From Microbulbifer sp. VAAF005 (GTDB lineage: Bacteria; Pseudomonadota; Gammaproteobacteria; Pseudomonadales; Cellvibrionaceae), in the NCBI RefSeq assembly GCF_030012985.1, contig NZ_CP120233.1, positions 1,302,001-1,366,000 on the forward strand: a DNA stretch of 64,000 nt. Reading direction: 5' to 3'. Below the pieces are notes generated by a model. It did not search any database. It worked only from the letters and a program-made list of their open reading frames with translations, and was not told the DNA's origin. How positions within the stretch are numbered: position 1 is the stretch's first letter; each line of letters begins with the position of its first letter. Shown here one piece after another: positions 7,348 to 16,373 of this stretch. The position numbers were made by a program, and so were the translations under genes.

Positions 7348-9339
7348 TTACGCCGTAGCAACATTGCCTGTAACTTCTACATCTACAGGTTTAGCGGCTT
7401 TCGCTTTGCGATAGCGCTTATCCGCTACAGTAATAGCTCCACCGATCGCCATCAGAAGCGAGCCCAGCCAAATCCATACCACAAAGGCTTTGTACTGAAG
7501 TCGCACAGCCCAATCACCGCTTGGGTTAGACCTGTCCATCGGCTCACCGAGGGCCACATAAATATCGCGGAAGAGTCCGGTATCGATCGCCGCCTCTGTC
7601 ATGGTGTTGCCACCAGACAGGTAATTGCGTTTCTGGGGATGCAGCTCTGCAACCGGCTTCCCGTCCTTGCTGACATGCAATACACCTTCAAAGGCCCGGT
7701 AATTAGGCCCCTGAACCATACGAACACCGTCAAATTTGAAGTCGTAACCGGAAACCTGGAAACTGTCCCCAGCACCCATACGCACATCTTCCTCAATGCT
7801 GTAAACGGTGGTCAGTACTACCCCCAACACAGAAACTGCCAGGCCGATATGTGCGATATGCATCCCGTAGTAACTGGCTCTCTGACGCTTAAGGCCGGCA
7901 AAGAATGAGCTGGAGTTGCGGGTTTTAGCCACGATATCAGCGATGCTGGAAGCAAAGACCCAGATACCAATAAAGATTCCCAGCGCCGCTCCCCAGTGGA
8001 AATCTCCCAGGGCCAGGGTCCACAGCAACGCAACTACCAACGAAGCGACAAATGGCAAACGCCATGCGCTCAGCAGTTTGTCCCAGCGGCTGTCTTTCCA
8101 GTTGGCGCGCACGCCCATACCCACCAACAGGCAGAGAACAACCATCAGTGGCACGAAGAAAAGATTAAAGAAGGGCGGACCCACACTCACCTTGCCCCAG
8201 TTCATGGCGTCGGCCAGCAGCGGGTAAAGAGTACCGGTCAAAACCATGCCCATAATCAGCATCAACAGGATGTTATTGCCAAGCAGGAAGGTTTCCAAAG
8301 AGCGGAAAGAGAAAACACTGCGAGCGCTCACTGTCGGTGCGCGCAGGGCAAACAACAGCAGCGAAGTGCCGACAATTACAGCCAGGAAGCCCAGAATAAA
8401 GCTGCCTCGCAGTGGGTCAGTAGCAAATGCATGCACCGAGGTAATCACCCCTGAGCGCACCAGGAAGGTGCCGAGTAGGCTGAGACTGAAAGCGAAAATC
8501 GCCAGCAGGATAGTCCAGCTCTTAAACAGCCCACGCTTCTCAGTTACCGCCAAGGAGTGCATCAAGGCAGTCCCCACCAACCAAGGCATCAGGGATGCAT
8601 TCTCAACCGGATCCCAGAACCACCAACCACCCCAGCCCAGCTCGTAATAAGCCCACCAGCTACCCAAGGCAATACCCAGTGTCAGGAAGCCCCAAGCCAC
8701 AGCCGTCCAGGGTCTTGCCCAACGGGCCCACACCGCGTCCAGCTGGCCACCGAGCAGTGCCGCAATAGCAAAAGCAAAGGCTACCGAGAAACCCACATAC
8801 CCCATATAAAGCAAGGGCGGATGGAAAATCATACCCGGGTCCTGCAACAGCGGGTTCAGGTCAGAACCTTCCATCGGCGGGAATGGCAGGGTGCGATCAA
8901 ATGGGTTGGAGGTAAATAGAATAAACAGGAAAAACCCGATCAGTACAAAACCGAGTACGGATAAAACCCGCGCGGAAAGCTCTGGGGGCAGCTGCTTACC
9001 AAACAGCGCTACTGCCGCAGCCCAACCAGCCTGAATCAAAAGCCACAACAGAATGGAGCCCTCATGCCCACCCCATACAGCGGTAACTTTGTAATAAACC
9101 GGCAGGATACTGTTGGAGTTCTGTGCTACGTAATTAACCGTGAAATCACTTTGCACAAAAGAAGTGGTCAGGCAGGCAAAAGCGATCAGAACGAACGCAA
9201 AAATACCCAGAGCCAGCGGACGCCCCGCATCCATCCACACAGGGCGCGATGAATAGCTACCGGCCATCGGCACTGTTGCGAGAGCAACCGAAAGCAGCAA
9301 GCCGACAATTAACGCAAAATGGCCCAGCTCAGGGATCAT
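7348..9339 (-). CDS. ccmF: CcmF haem lyase subunit of cytochrome c maturation
   Basis: 663 residues, close to the usual length, with about 15 membrane segments. The WWD haem-handling motif is present (GWGGWWFWDPVENASLMPWL), as are family segments such as GHEGSILLWLLI and FLVRSGVITSVHAFA. CcmF, with CcmH, receives haem from holo-CcmE and attaches it to apocytochrome c in the periplasm. ATG 9339 overlaps the ccmE stop as ATGA, which fixes the start; an upstream in-frame start at 9360 is unlikely. The periplasmic domain near the C-terminus precedes the last membrane segment. Confidence 0.95.
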   Translation of the reverse strand: MIPELGHFALIVGLLLSVALATVPMAGSYSSRPVWMDAGRPLALGIFAFVLIAFACLTTSFVQSDFTVNYVAQNSNSILPVYYKVTAVWGGHEGSILLWLLIQAGWAAAVALFGKQLPPELSARVLSVLGFVLIGFFLFILFTSNPFDRTLPFPPMEGSDLNPLLQDPGMIFHPPLLYMGYVGFSVAFAFAIAALLGGQLDAVWARWARPWTAVAWGFLTLGIALGSWWAYYELGWGGWWFWDPVENASLMPWLVGTALMHSLAVTEKRGLFKSWTILLAIFAFSLSLLGTFLVRSGVITSVHAFATDPLRGSFILGFLAVIVGTSLLLFALRAPTVSARSVFSFRSLETFLLGNNILLMLIMGMVLTGTLYPLLADAMNWGKVSVGPPFFNLFFVPLMVVLCLLVGMGVRANWKDSRWDKLLSAWRLPFVASLVVALLWTLALGDFHWGAALGIFIGIWVFASSIADIVAKTRNSSSFFAGLKRQRASYYGMHIAHIGLAVSVLGVVLTTVYSIEEDVRMGAGDSFQVSGYDFKFDGVRMVQGPNYRAFEGVLHVSKDGKPVAELHPQKRNYLSGGNTMTEAAIDTGLFRDIYVALGEPMDRSNPSGDWAVRLQYKAFVVWIWLGSLLMAIGGAITVADKRYRKAKAAKPVDVEVTGNVATA

Positions 9340-9785
9340 ATTTTCGCTCCATCGGAACAACCTTCATGGGAAACCATGGTGTCGGCTACTTCAGGTGGCG
9401 TATAAGTTTCATCGTGCTTGGCCAGAACCTGGTCCGCACGCAGAACACCGCTTGGCATCAACTGGCCGGTAATCACTGCTGCTTCGCCTTCGGCAAATAG
9501 ATCCGGCAGGATTTTGTCAAAGACTACGGAGAGTTGAGCCTCGCCATCAGTAATCACAAACTGGACTTCCAGGCTATCAGTAGTTCGCTGCACACTGCCC
9601 GGGACAACACAGCCTCCCGCGCGAATCCGCTTTTCCACCGGGACTTCACCCGCTGCAAAGGCCTTGGGGGCATAGAAATAATCGATATTGCCGCGCATCG
9701 CATAGGCTACAAAACCTACTGCTGCACTGGACAATACCACCAGGACAAGTACGAGTATCAGGCGTTGCTTGCGTACAGGGTGCAT
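9336..9785 (-). CDS. ccmE: CcmE haem chaperone
   Basis: 149 residues: short cytoplasmic start (MHPVRKQR), one membrane anchor (about 9-29) and a periplasmic OB-fold domain. The haem-binding motif LAKHDETYTPPEV is intact, with His124 as the covalent haem ligand and Tyr128 nearby. CcmE carries haem from the CcmABCD complex to CcmF. It lies between ccmD and ccmF and overlaps ccmF by 4 nt. Confidence 0.95.
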   Translation of the reverse strand: MHPVRKQRLILVLVLVVLSSAAVGFVAYAMRGNIDYFYAPKAFAAGEVPVEKRIRAGGCVVPGSVQRTTDSLEVQFVITDGEAQLSVVFDKILPDLFAEGEAAVITGQLMPSGVLRADQVLAKHDETYTPPEVADTMVSHEGCSDGAKI

Positions 9786-9872
9786 TGTCTAAGTCCTACT
9801 CCATAACTATTTAATTCTATTGCGCTGATAGGTTCTCCATCGCCCTATCCGCTGGAACCCGGCAAATTGAAA

Positions 9873-10115
9873 TTAAGCCGGTTCCTCTGCTGTTTCTTTC
9901 TTTGTGGTTACTGTGCGCTCACTCACTGCCTGGCGGCGGCGCTGGGCAATTTTCTGCTGTCGCACCAGCTCTGCCTTCAGGCCGCGGCGGGCAATGTAAG
10001 GGTAGAGAGCCATCCCCGCGAGACTCAGGAAAGTCACCGCGTAGGACACCCACACAAATACACCGTGGCCGTCCATCGTCAGGAAATCAGCCAGGTTGGC
10101 AAATTGAAACCCCAC
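9873..10115 (-). CDS. ccmD: CcmD, small membrane subunit of cytochrome c maturation
   Basis: 80 residues. It begins MGFQFANLADFLTMDGHGVF, followed by one membrane segment (about 20-40) and a basic, charged tail. This matches CcmD, which stabilises the CcmC-CcmE complex and helps release holo-CcmE. It begins right after ccmC and ends about 87 bp before ccmE. The tail is a little longer and richer in Glu/Lys than in E. coli. Confidence 0.9.
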   Translation of the reverse strand: MGFQFANLADFLTMDGHGVFVWVSYAVTFLSLAGMALYPYIARRGLKAELVRQQKIAQRRRQAVSERTVTTKKETAEEPA

Positions 10116-10116
10116 T

Positions 10117-10860
10117 TTATCGACCTCCCGCCAGTTCTTCCTGTACCCACTTGGTGCGCATCTCGCGCTTGAGCAGCAGAGTGCGGGTGTGAGTCAGCAG
10201 GGTCCAGGCATACATACAGTAGAAACCGATAATCATGGTCAGCAACGGGTAGAACATGCTCGGATCAATACTGCTGGATTCGGTCAGGCGAATGGTCGCG
10301 GGCTGGTGCAAGGTAAACCACCAGTCTACGGACTTGTAAATAATCGGGATATTCACGGTGCCCACCAGGGCCAGCAACGCAGAAGCTTTGTCGGCGACTT
10401 GCTCCCGGTTCACTGCGTGGGTAAGTGCCATAACGCCGACATAGAGAAACAGGAGTATCAGCATTGAAGTAATGCGGGCGTCCCATACCCAGTAAGCACC
10501 CCATGTAGGTTTACCCCACACAGCACCGGTAAATAGCGAGACAAAGGTCAATACCGCACCGATCGGCGCGGCAGCGCGCATCACGGCAAAGGAGAGCTTC
10601 ATCTTCCAGATCAAGCCGATAGCACCGCTGATCGCCATAATGTAGTAACCGGCCAGTGCCAGGAAGGCGGCGGGTACATGGATAAAGATAATGCGGTAAC
10701 TATTGCCCTGCTTGGCATCTTCTGGGGCAAAACCCAGGCCCCAAACACTGCCTACAGCGAGCAATACAACACTAGCCAGCGCCAGCCATGGCAGCCAGGC
10801 TTCAGTTTTTTGATAGAACCAGCGGGGCGAACCCAGGCGGTGAAACCATTGCCAAGCCAA
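10117..10860 (-). CDS. ccmC: CcmC haem-handling membrane protein
   Basis: Six membrane segments and the WWD motif WGAYWVWDARITS, flanked by the conserved NSYRIIFIHVPAAF segment. CcmC loads haem onto CcmE in the periplasm. I prefer TTG 10860 as start: a GGAGG box at 10871-10867 sits six bases before it, and the product then opens AWQWFHRLGSPRW as in homologues. A TTG at 10878 is also in frame but would start inside the ccmB stop. It lies 14 nt after ccmB and just before ccmD. Confidence 0.93.
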   Translation of the reverse strand: MAWQWFHRLGSPRWFYQKTEAWLPWLALASVVLLAVGSVWGLGFAPEDAKQGNSYRIIFIHVPAAFLALAGYYIMAISGAIGLIWKMKLSFAVMRAAAPIGAVLTFVSLFTGAVWGKPTWGAYWVWDARITSMLILLFLYVGVMALTHAVNREQVADKASALLALVGTVNIPIIYKSVDWWFTLHQPATIRLTESSSIDPSMFYPLLTMIIGFYCMYAWTLLTHTRTLLLKREMRTKWVQEELAGGR

Positions 10861-10874
10861 GAAAGACCTCCAAA

Positions 10875-11588
10875 TCAATTATCCAGGCTAATACGTATTG
10901 CACCCGCAGCAGCGAGTGGCGCCAGTGCCGCAGCAGCCGCTAGGAGTGCTGCCAATATCGCCAGTTGGGCGCTGTAGGCATAGCCATCAATTGCCGCCTG
11001 AACTGCGCCGGTGCCGAAGATTAGCACGGGCACATACAGCGGCATAACAATTAGTGCCAAGAGCAAACCGGGGCGGCGCAAGGCAACAGTGAGTGCTGCG
11101 CCAATAGCTCCGATCAAACTCAAACTCGCGGTTCCCAGCAATAGGGAAACCAGCAAACAAACATAACCATCCACCGGCAGATTCAGCATTAAGGCGAGCA
11201 GCGGCGATAGCAATGCCAGCGGCAAGCCTGTGGCAATCCAGTGCACCAGGGATTTTGCAAGAACCGCAAAGTAAAGCGGTTGTGGTAACAGGGTGAGCTG
11301 CTCCAGGGTGCCATCTTCAAAATCACCTTTAAAAAGGCTTTCCTGGGATAGCATTGTGGACAGTAGGGCCATTACCCAGATCATGCCTGGAGCCATCTTT
11401 GCCAGAAGTTCGGGCTCAGGTCCTACCCCTAACGGCAAAAGTGCTAAAACCGTCACGAAAAATAATAAGGGGTTGGCAATATCTGCTCTTTTTCTCAACG
11501 CCAAGAGCATTTCAATCCGGAACAGCGCCATAAAACCGGGGCCACTGCGCACTTCGCTCACCGGCGTTTGGACATCAACTGTCGACAT
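10875..11588 (-). CDS. ccmB: CcmB, membrane subunit of the haem exporter complex
   Basis: 237 residues with six hydrophobic segments, the usual CcmB size; FEDGTLEQLTLLPQPLYFAV (about 90-109) is a family signature. It forms the membrane part of CcmAB, which uses ATP to release holo-CcmE. The start is ATG 11588, preceded by GGGGGAGAGC, overlapping the end of ccmA by 14 nt. The frame is open further upstream, but without family similarity. The C-terminus is Ala-rich. Confidence 0.92.
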   Translation of the reverse strand: MSTVDVQTPVSEVRSGPGFMALFRIEMLLALRKRADIANPLLFFVTVLALLPLGVGPEPELLAKMAPGMIWVMALLSTMLSQESLFKGDFEDGTLEQLTLLPQPLYFAVLAKSLVHWIATGLPLALLSPLLALMLNLPVDGYVCLLVSLLLGTASLSLIGAIGAALTVALRRPGLLLALIVMPLYVPVLIFGTGAVQAAIDGYAYSAQLAILAALLAAAAALAPLAAAGAIRISLDN

Positions 11589-12249
11589 GCTCTCCCCCAA
11601 AATCCTCAAAAGGCTCAGAGACTGAATAGTCAGACAAATTAACCTCACTGAGTCCGGCTAATGACAGAGGTTGGTGTGAGGTCAGCAGAATTGAACCACC
11701 GCTATAAAGATGAACCGCCATTTGCTCTTCCAAAGCAGCAACACCCACAACATCGAGGGCAGTCAAAGGCTCATCGAGTATCCATAATCGAGGGGAATCA
11801 GGTAGAAATAATCGCGCCAAGGCAACACGGCGATTCTGGCCGGCGGAAAGGGAGTGGCACAAGCTATCCTCAAAGCCGGTCAGGTCGACTTTGTCGAGCG
11901 CATTGAGCGCGTCCTCATGGTCAGCACCATACCAGGTGAGGTTTTCCAGCGGAGTCAGGCCACTGCGCACTCCGCCCCTATGCCCGATATATAGTAAGGA
12001 CTCACGCATCGCCGAGAGCGATTGCGGATAGGCGCTATCACACCAAAGGATCTCTCCAGTGAAATCACTGCTACTGCCAATCAAAGTGCGCAGCAAGGTC
12101 GTTTTACCCGCGCCATTACTGCCTTTGATTTGAATTGCAGCGCCGGCTTGAAGGGAAAACTGAAGGCCCTCAAACAAGCGCCGACCATCCCTTTCGCAGG
12201 CGAGATCTCTCACTTGCAGCACAACTTGGGACTTAGGGGTCACAGACAT
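11575..12249 (-). CDS. ccmA: CcmA, ATPase of the haem exporter complex
   Basis: About 224 residues with a complete ABC ATPase: Walker A GSNGAGKTTLLRTL, signature LSAGQNRRVALARL and Walker B RLWILDEPLTALD. It partners CcmB. ATG 12249 gives a normal N-terminus; a TTG at 12273 is also in frame, without a clear ribosome binding site. It is the first gene of the ccm operon, so the operon promoter should lie in 12250-12541. Confidence 0.93.
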   Translation of the reverse strand: MSVTPKSQVVLQVRDLACERDGRRLFEGLQFSLQAGAAIQIKGSNGAGKTTLLRTLIGSSSDFTGEILWCDSAYPQSLSAMRESLLYIGHRGGVRSGLTPLENLTWYGADHEDALNALDKVDLTGFEDSLCHSLSAGQNRRVALARLFLPDSPRLWILDEPLTALDVVGVAALEEQMAVHLYSGGSILLTSHQPLSLAGLSEVNLSDYSVSEPFEDFGGEHVDS

Positions 12250-12423
12250 TCCAGGATAAAACCGCTCTGACAAATCTGAACGGCATTATACCGGCACCAG
12301 CGCTAATTGCATTGTCTCAGCGAGCAACATTTTAGCAACCCTTGATCTTTCGCAAGAATGCCCACTGATTCACACTGAAAAGCGCTATTTAAATTGGCAC
12401 TGAATTGTAGTTTTGGTATTTTC

Positions 12424-12443
12424 ACACCGTCGTGAGACGGTGT
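12424..12443. promoter_or_regulatory. 8-bp perfect hairpin between ccmA and the oxygenase gene
   Basis: ACACCGTC and GACGGTGT form a perfect 8-bp stem around a GTGA loop. No T-run follows on either side, so it is not a classical terminator. It lies about 105 bp upstream of the 2OG oxygenase start and 175 bp upstream of ccmA; a weaker GGCCC/GGGCC hairpin lies at 12502-12518. It could be a 5' leader structure or a protein-binding palindrome; role unknown. Confidence 0.35.
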
Positions 12444-12547
12444 ACCTGTTTCTCGCTGTACCCTCAAGGAAGTGGGTAATCTCAGAGGTCGACATAAAGC
12501 TGGCCCCCAAGAAGGGCCTATCCCTCTGCTCGTAAGGATGCGTGTCT

Positions 12548-13240
12548 ATGAATAATCTCGCCACCCATATCGGTCCGTGGCTCGACGCTACTACTTTAAT
12601 TGGCCAAGAAAGCCAGATTCACCAACAGCCATTTCCTTTCTTCGTTGCCAAGAACTTGCTGGCCGAGAACCTGATGGCATCCTTTGTCAAAGACTTCCCA
12701 AAGCTTAAAGGGGCAGGCTACCTTCCCTACGATAGAAGCAGTTGTGGCACCACAATAAATGAACTGATTGAACAGTTTAGGGCTCCGGAATTTGCCGATG
12801 CTATTGGCAACAACCTGGGTATTGAGAATCTTTCTCAATACCCAACCTATGTTTCCATTAGCCGTACACTCAAGAAACGCCACGGCCGCATCCATACCGA
12901 CGGACAGTCAAAAATTGCTACCGCCCTGCTCTACCTAAACCCGGAGTGGTCCTTGGACGGCACAGGCTGCCTGCGCTTCTTAAAAAGCGGCGATAACTTT
13001 GAAGATACCGCAGCCCCGGAAGTAAAACCTTCGTACGGTACCCTGGCCGCATTTAAGCGAGCCGATAACTCGTTCCATGGGCACTTGCCTTTTGAGGGTA
13101 AAAGATTGGTTATCCAGGTAGCCTGGTTAGTCAGCGATGCTGACAAGAACAGAAAGGCCAAGCGCGGCAAATTAACTTCAAAACTCAAGCGTCTGCTGGG
13201 CTGGTTTGGAGGCAACTCTGCGGCCACACAAAATATGTAG
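12548..13240 (+). CDS. 2OG-Fe(II) oxygenase family protein
   Basis: 230 residues. The region RIHTDGQSKIATALLYLNPE carries the His-x-Asp iron pair, and FHGHLPFEGKRLVIQVAW holds the distal His and a basic residue placed to bind 2-oxoglutarate. The chain between them, ending in YGTLAAFKR, has the spacing of a double-stranded beta-helix dioxygenase. Substrate unknown; relatives act on proteins or small metabolites. ATG 12548 is nine bases after AAGGA; a GTG at 12542 is possible. The C-terminus is strongly basic (KNRKAKRGKLTSKLKRLLG). It stands alone, divergent from the ccm operon, with a hairpin terminator after it. Confidence 0.75.
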   Translation: MNNLATHIGPWLDATTLIGQESQIHQQPFPFFVAKNLLAENLMASFVKDFPKLKGAGYLPYDRSSCGTTINELIEQFRAPEFADAIGNNLGIENLSQYPTYVSISRTLKKRHGRIHTDGQSKIATALLYLNPEWSLDGTGCLRFLKSGDNFEDTAAPEVKPSYGTLAAFKRADNSFHGHLPFEGKRLVIQVAWLVSDADKNRKAKRGKLTSKLKRLLGWFGGNSAATQNM

Positions 13241-13265
13241 CTACAGTCAACTCAATACCTACGAT

Positions 13266-13290
13266 AGAGCCCGCATCCCTTACGGGCTCT
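13266..13290 (+). terminator. Hairpin terminator after the oxygenase gene
   Basis: AGAGCCCG and CGGGCTCT pair over 8 bp around a 9-nt loop, 25 bp after the oxygenase stop. The following T-run is poor, so termination may be partial. Confidence 0.55.
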
Positions 13291-13579
13291 GTACATACAC
13301 ATCTTCCTCCCTCTTTTCAAGGCAACCATTGTAAAAGCAATAAACCTAACAACTTTAATTAATGGGAAATACAATACGGGGAAACAGAGCCCAACGATTT
13401 AAAAACACAGAGAAGAGCTAGGGAAAAACAGCAGTGACTTGGGCAGGAAAGGCAAATTTTCAATAAAATCTATTAACTACGCAGAGTACAGTTTAAGCAA
13501 CCCTATTTTTAGATTACTTTTATTTATTATCTGCACCCTGCATAGCTGGCTGTAGCCGTTAAAGTTTCAGCATATTTCG
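13291..13579. other. Intergenic, nothing recognised
   Basis: AT-rich gap between the oxygenase terminator and the end of the small PA3496-like gene. No conserved frame or RNA feature is visible. Confidence 0.4.
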
Positions 13580-13759
13580 TTAGTCGAAATCATAGTCCAT
13601 TAATTCACGCCTTAAACGCTTTTCCTCCAATTTGTCTTCTACCATTCGACGTGCGTCGCGTGGTGGCTGAGAGGTAGCTTCCTTCAGCACTTCAGTTGCA
13701 ATTTGTGGAATACCCACATTATCAAAATCTAGGCGTCTTTCGTTAACGTGGCCGCTCAT
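13580..13759 (-). CDS. Small PA3496-like charged protein
   Basis: 59 residues from ATG 13759, which has GGAG six bases upstream; the longer frame to 13840 has no such site. The C-terminal half ARRMVEDKLEEKRLRRELMD ends YDFD. It resembles the short, highly charged C-terminal block of Pseudomonas PA3496-type proteins, annotated elsewhere as putative envelope-integrity proteins. The family's function is poorly known. The N-terminal half is variable. It stands alone. Confidence 0.65.
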   Translation of the reverse strand: MSGHVNERRLDFDNVGIPQIATEVLKEATSQPPRDARRMVEDKLEEKRLRRELMDYDFD

Positions 13760-13840
13760 ACGAAACTCCATAATCTTGATTAGAGAAAGCAGAAATATCC
13801 TTATCGCACCAAGGGTGCAATTGCAGGTTATCCAGCTCAA

Positions 13841-14169
13841 TCAATCGTGGTCAAGCAATAATTTATCAAGTGGAAATGCCGCTTTCACTTCAAAACTTTC
13901 CAACTGATCCCTGAACAAAGCTATCCGCAAAAACCGCCATTTCGAAGTCAAAGTAGCGAAGAAAAAAGACAGATTTATGAAAGTTTTTCGAAAATTTTAA
14001 GAAAAGGGAACGACGGGAATAGCAGTAACCGGGTGGCGCCAATGTTACCCTCAGTGACACAACAAATTGGTACGATTTGATGGAAGGTGAGTTAATAGTG
14101 AAAAGCATGACATGACACAGGGCTTTCCACAGGCTAGAATAGCGCCGCTCTTCAGCAGTGCTGATACCC
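13841..14169. other. Upstream region of tRNA-Arg, no gene seen
   Basis: About 330 bp between the small charged-protein gene and the tRNA. A chance minus-strand frame (13890-14108) has no motif or good start. The tRNA promoter must lie here but no near-consensus pair of boxes stood out. Confidence 0.4.
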
Positions 14170-14245
14170 GCCCCCGTCGGTTAACAGGATAAACCACGGA
14201 CCTCCTAAGTCCGGACTGGTGGTTCGAGTCCACCCGGGGGCGCCA
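14170..14245 (+). tRNA. tRNA-Arg (anticodon CCT)
   Basis: A 73-nt cloverleaf plus encoded CCA (14243-14245). Acceptor GCCCCCG pairs with CGGGGGC; D-stem GGTT/AACC; anticodon stem CGGAC/GTCCG with loop CTCCTAA, giving anticodon CCT for AGG codons; T-stem GGTGG/CCACC around TTCGAGT. It marks the left edge of the AT-rich accessory stretch, a common site for integration, although no integrase is present. Confidence 0.95.
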
Positions 14246-14546
14246 TACATATCAAGGCAAATTAGCAAACGACTGCCTTTGCCGAATGCATAAACAGCGC
14301 CAGGAACAACCCAGCCAACAGCACCCCACCCCAGAAGAGCCTGGTAGAACGGCTAATTGTTCTCCCGCGCCTGGCTTCGTTTCTTACAGTCTTTCCCATA
14401 TCACAAATCCATTTGCCTACTTTTCGTCCATTCACCATAAATACTAACCGAAACCATTTCGCTGGTGAATCTCCATCTCAGGATAGACAAAGCCCGGCAC
14501 AAGCCGGGCCCAGAACAATAGCAATGCAAGTATTGACGAACAGCGC
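14246..14546. other. Intergenic with one terminator only
   Basis: Between the tRNA and the HdeA-like gene. Apart from the terminator at 14492-14509 I see no gene, integrase remnant or repeat of the tRNA 3' end. Confidence 0.4.
14492..14509 (-). terminator. Hairpin terminator of the HdeA-like gene
   Basis: GCCCGGC and GCCGGGC form a 7-bp GC-rich stem around a 4-nt loop, followed on the minus strand by TTTGTC. It lies about 40 bp past the stop of the HdeA-like gene. The same stem sequence recurs in the terminators after the two tRNA-Ser genes. Confidence 0.65.
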
Positions 14547-14975
14547 CTACTGGTTAGTCCCGTTTGTGCCACTGCCACCATTACTATTGTTCATCTGAGT
14601 GCCATCCTGCATTTTTTTCTGCATCTTCATCATCTGCTTTTCAGCTTTGTCCTTCTTGTGGTGCATCCCCACCTTGTGCCACTCATCTTTGAACTTAGCC
14701 CAGAAAGATTCTTTTGGCGCTTTGGTGCAGGCGGTAATCACCATCGGCGTCACTTTTTCTGTGCCTTCAATATCCAGCATATCCCCCTCTTCCGTGCCTT
14801 TCTTGGCGTAGGCGGCAGCCCAATAAACTGCTTTAGGTTTAAACTCATCGTCGATAGCCAGGAAATCCGCACAGGTCCAGTCTTTCGCCGGCTTCTTGGG
14901 ATGGTTATCCGCGAAGGCAGCAGAAGCAGCAAGACTGGCAATTACCAAAGGAAGAATGAACTGCTTACTTTTCAC
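14547..14975 (-). CDS. HdeA-like periplasmic acid-stress chaperone
   Basis: 142 residues with a signal peptide (about 1-22, ending ASAAFA). The HdeA domain shows DWTCADFLAIDDEFKPKAVY (about 31-50) and TEKVTPMVITACTK, the two Cys forming the usual disulfide. HdeA unfolds at low pH and shields periplasmic proteins. Unlike E. coli HdeA, this one has a tail rich in Met/Lys/Gln and ending in Asn/Gly repeats (NNSNGGSGTNGTNQ). The start is GTG 14975 with GGAG upstream. It stands alone. Confidence 0.8.
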   Translation of the reverse strand: MKSKQFILPLVIASLAASAAFADNHPKKPAKDWTCADFLAIDDEFKPKAVYWAAAYAKKGTEEGDMLDIEGTEKVTPMVITACTKAPKESFWAKFKDEWHKVGMHHKKDKAEKQMMKMQKKMQDGTQMNNSNGGSGTNGTNQ

Positions 14976-15313
14976 AATTAGATCTCCAAAATATCCAGGG
15001 TTATCACCCCGTAAATCAATTGCAGGTAATGTGCAATCCGCTCGCTACCCACGGGCCGGGGAGGACTGGCCGGCAAGTCACTAAAATGACTGCGACAAAC
15101 AGCGAGGCAAGGAATAGCCCCGGATTCACCAGCCTTACGACAGCGGAAACGCAAGCCAAGACACTGAATCAACGAATGCTTGGCCCATTGAAAGGATAGA
15201 CGCATTTTTCATTTTTTGGGGAAAATCAAAAACACATCCTTACCCACTTGCATACAAACTTTATTGTCCAGACGCATTCCATGTGAAGAAGCAGGCTTTA
15301 CCTATGTACACCT
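14976..15313. other. Intergenic, no gene seen
   Basis: 338 bp upstream of the HdeA-like gene. A Cys-rich minus-strand frame (14978-15205) runs into the HdeA gene's leader; it has no domain and no good start, so I treat it as chance. Confidence 0.4.
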
Positions 15314-15994
15314 TTAGCTATTAGCGCTCGGAATAGAGTTTGCTGCCTCCCATTTTTGACTGTGCCTACCCAGCCTTAGCAAAGAGAAACCTAACCAAAT
15401 AAACCAGACTATTTGGGAAATTCCGAATATTTCTGTAAAGATATCGTCCGGATAGATAGTCGCAATTCCCGCCACTCCCACTAACACTCCGATAAAGTTT
15501 AATGGCCGGGAAAAAAGTCCAATTTGCAATGCAGCAATGCTAATTAGCAGAACCCAAAGTCCACCCACCAACTCATTGCCACCACCAAGACTCTCAACCA
15601 TCAAGTATATTATTCCCCAGGTATCGAAAGCTTTCTGAACACTGACCTCCATAAGCCCCAAAGCATAGGCGAGCCCTATATTTGCGATCATACCGCTCGC
15701 TATTACAAGGCCCACCCAGACTGCTCCAAACAAGGATGCCAATGCAGCAATCTCTCTCCTCTTGCTTTTTAGCTTTTCATATAAGTTAACTACCACACAG
15801 CCCAGTAAGATCGCAAAGACCAAGTACATTAGGGTATAGGCAATATTAAAAATCAGTTGATTTTCTGCCAAGAACGTCATTTTTTCTATGGGGCTCCCAT
15901 CCGATGGAAAAGGCCAAAAAGCACCAAAGAATACAAACGCACTAATATAAATTAACCCCATGCCAAACGCCGAGATACCAGCAACTCTATCCAT
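15314..15994 (-). CDS. Multi-pass membrane protein, DUF4386-like
   Basis: 226 residues with about six hydrophobic segments: AFGMGLIYISAFVFFGAF near the N-terminus, then segments near 48-70, 82-110, 140-160, 165-182 and 188-206, and a polar C-terminus. The layout (GGGNELVGGLWVLLISI, then GIATIYP) resembles DUF4386 proteins, whose function is unknown. Neither neighbour suggests a role. It belongs to the AT-rich accessory stretch. Confidence 0.6.
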   Translation of the reverse strand: MDRVAGISAFGMGLIYISAFVFFGAFWPFPSDGSPIEKMTFLAENQLIFNIAYTLMYLVFAILLGCVVVNLYEKLKSKRREIAALASLFGAVWVGLVIASGMIANIGLAYALGLMEVSVQKAFDTWGIIYLMVESLGGGNELVGGLWVLLISIAALQIGLFSRPLNFIGVLVGVAGIATIYPDDIFTEIFGISQIVWFIWLGFSLLRLGRHSQKWEAANSIPSANS

Positions 15995-16373
15995 AGCTCT
16001 CCCCTATCATCTTTGAACTCAATTCAATGCCTGTAAATATCACTTTAATTATGTAACCCAAGGAAGCCAAATTCGTAACACCCCACCCTATCTAAGCAGC
16101 AAGTAATCGCAGAAATGAATATTCAGCAAGAGAAGAAAGTCACAGTGCTTTAACCGAAGTGTACATTAATGCCATTTCTGACTAGCGTTCATGCCAGGAC
16201 CTGTAGGTTAGGTGGATAGCTAAATATCACTATTGCCAATTAACCCGAAGGAGATAATAGGATGGGGAGCAAGGAGTGAAGGATCTAAATAATCCGGAGA
16301 TCAGTGATTTCCATCAGGAGCCGATTTACTTAAAAATCAGCTCAATGTCAGCTCTAACGGTAGAGTGTCGTAT
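15995..16373. other. Intergenic, no gene seen
   Basis: A 379-bp gap. A strong-looking ribosome site (AAGGAG near 16246) leads only to a five-codon frame. Nothing else recognised. Confidence 0.4.

Noticed and set aside
14978..15205. 75-codon Cys-rich minus-strand frame upstream of the HdeA-like gene
   Set aside because: No domain or good start; it runs into the HdeA gene's leader.
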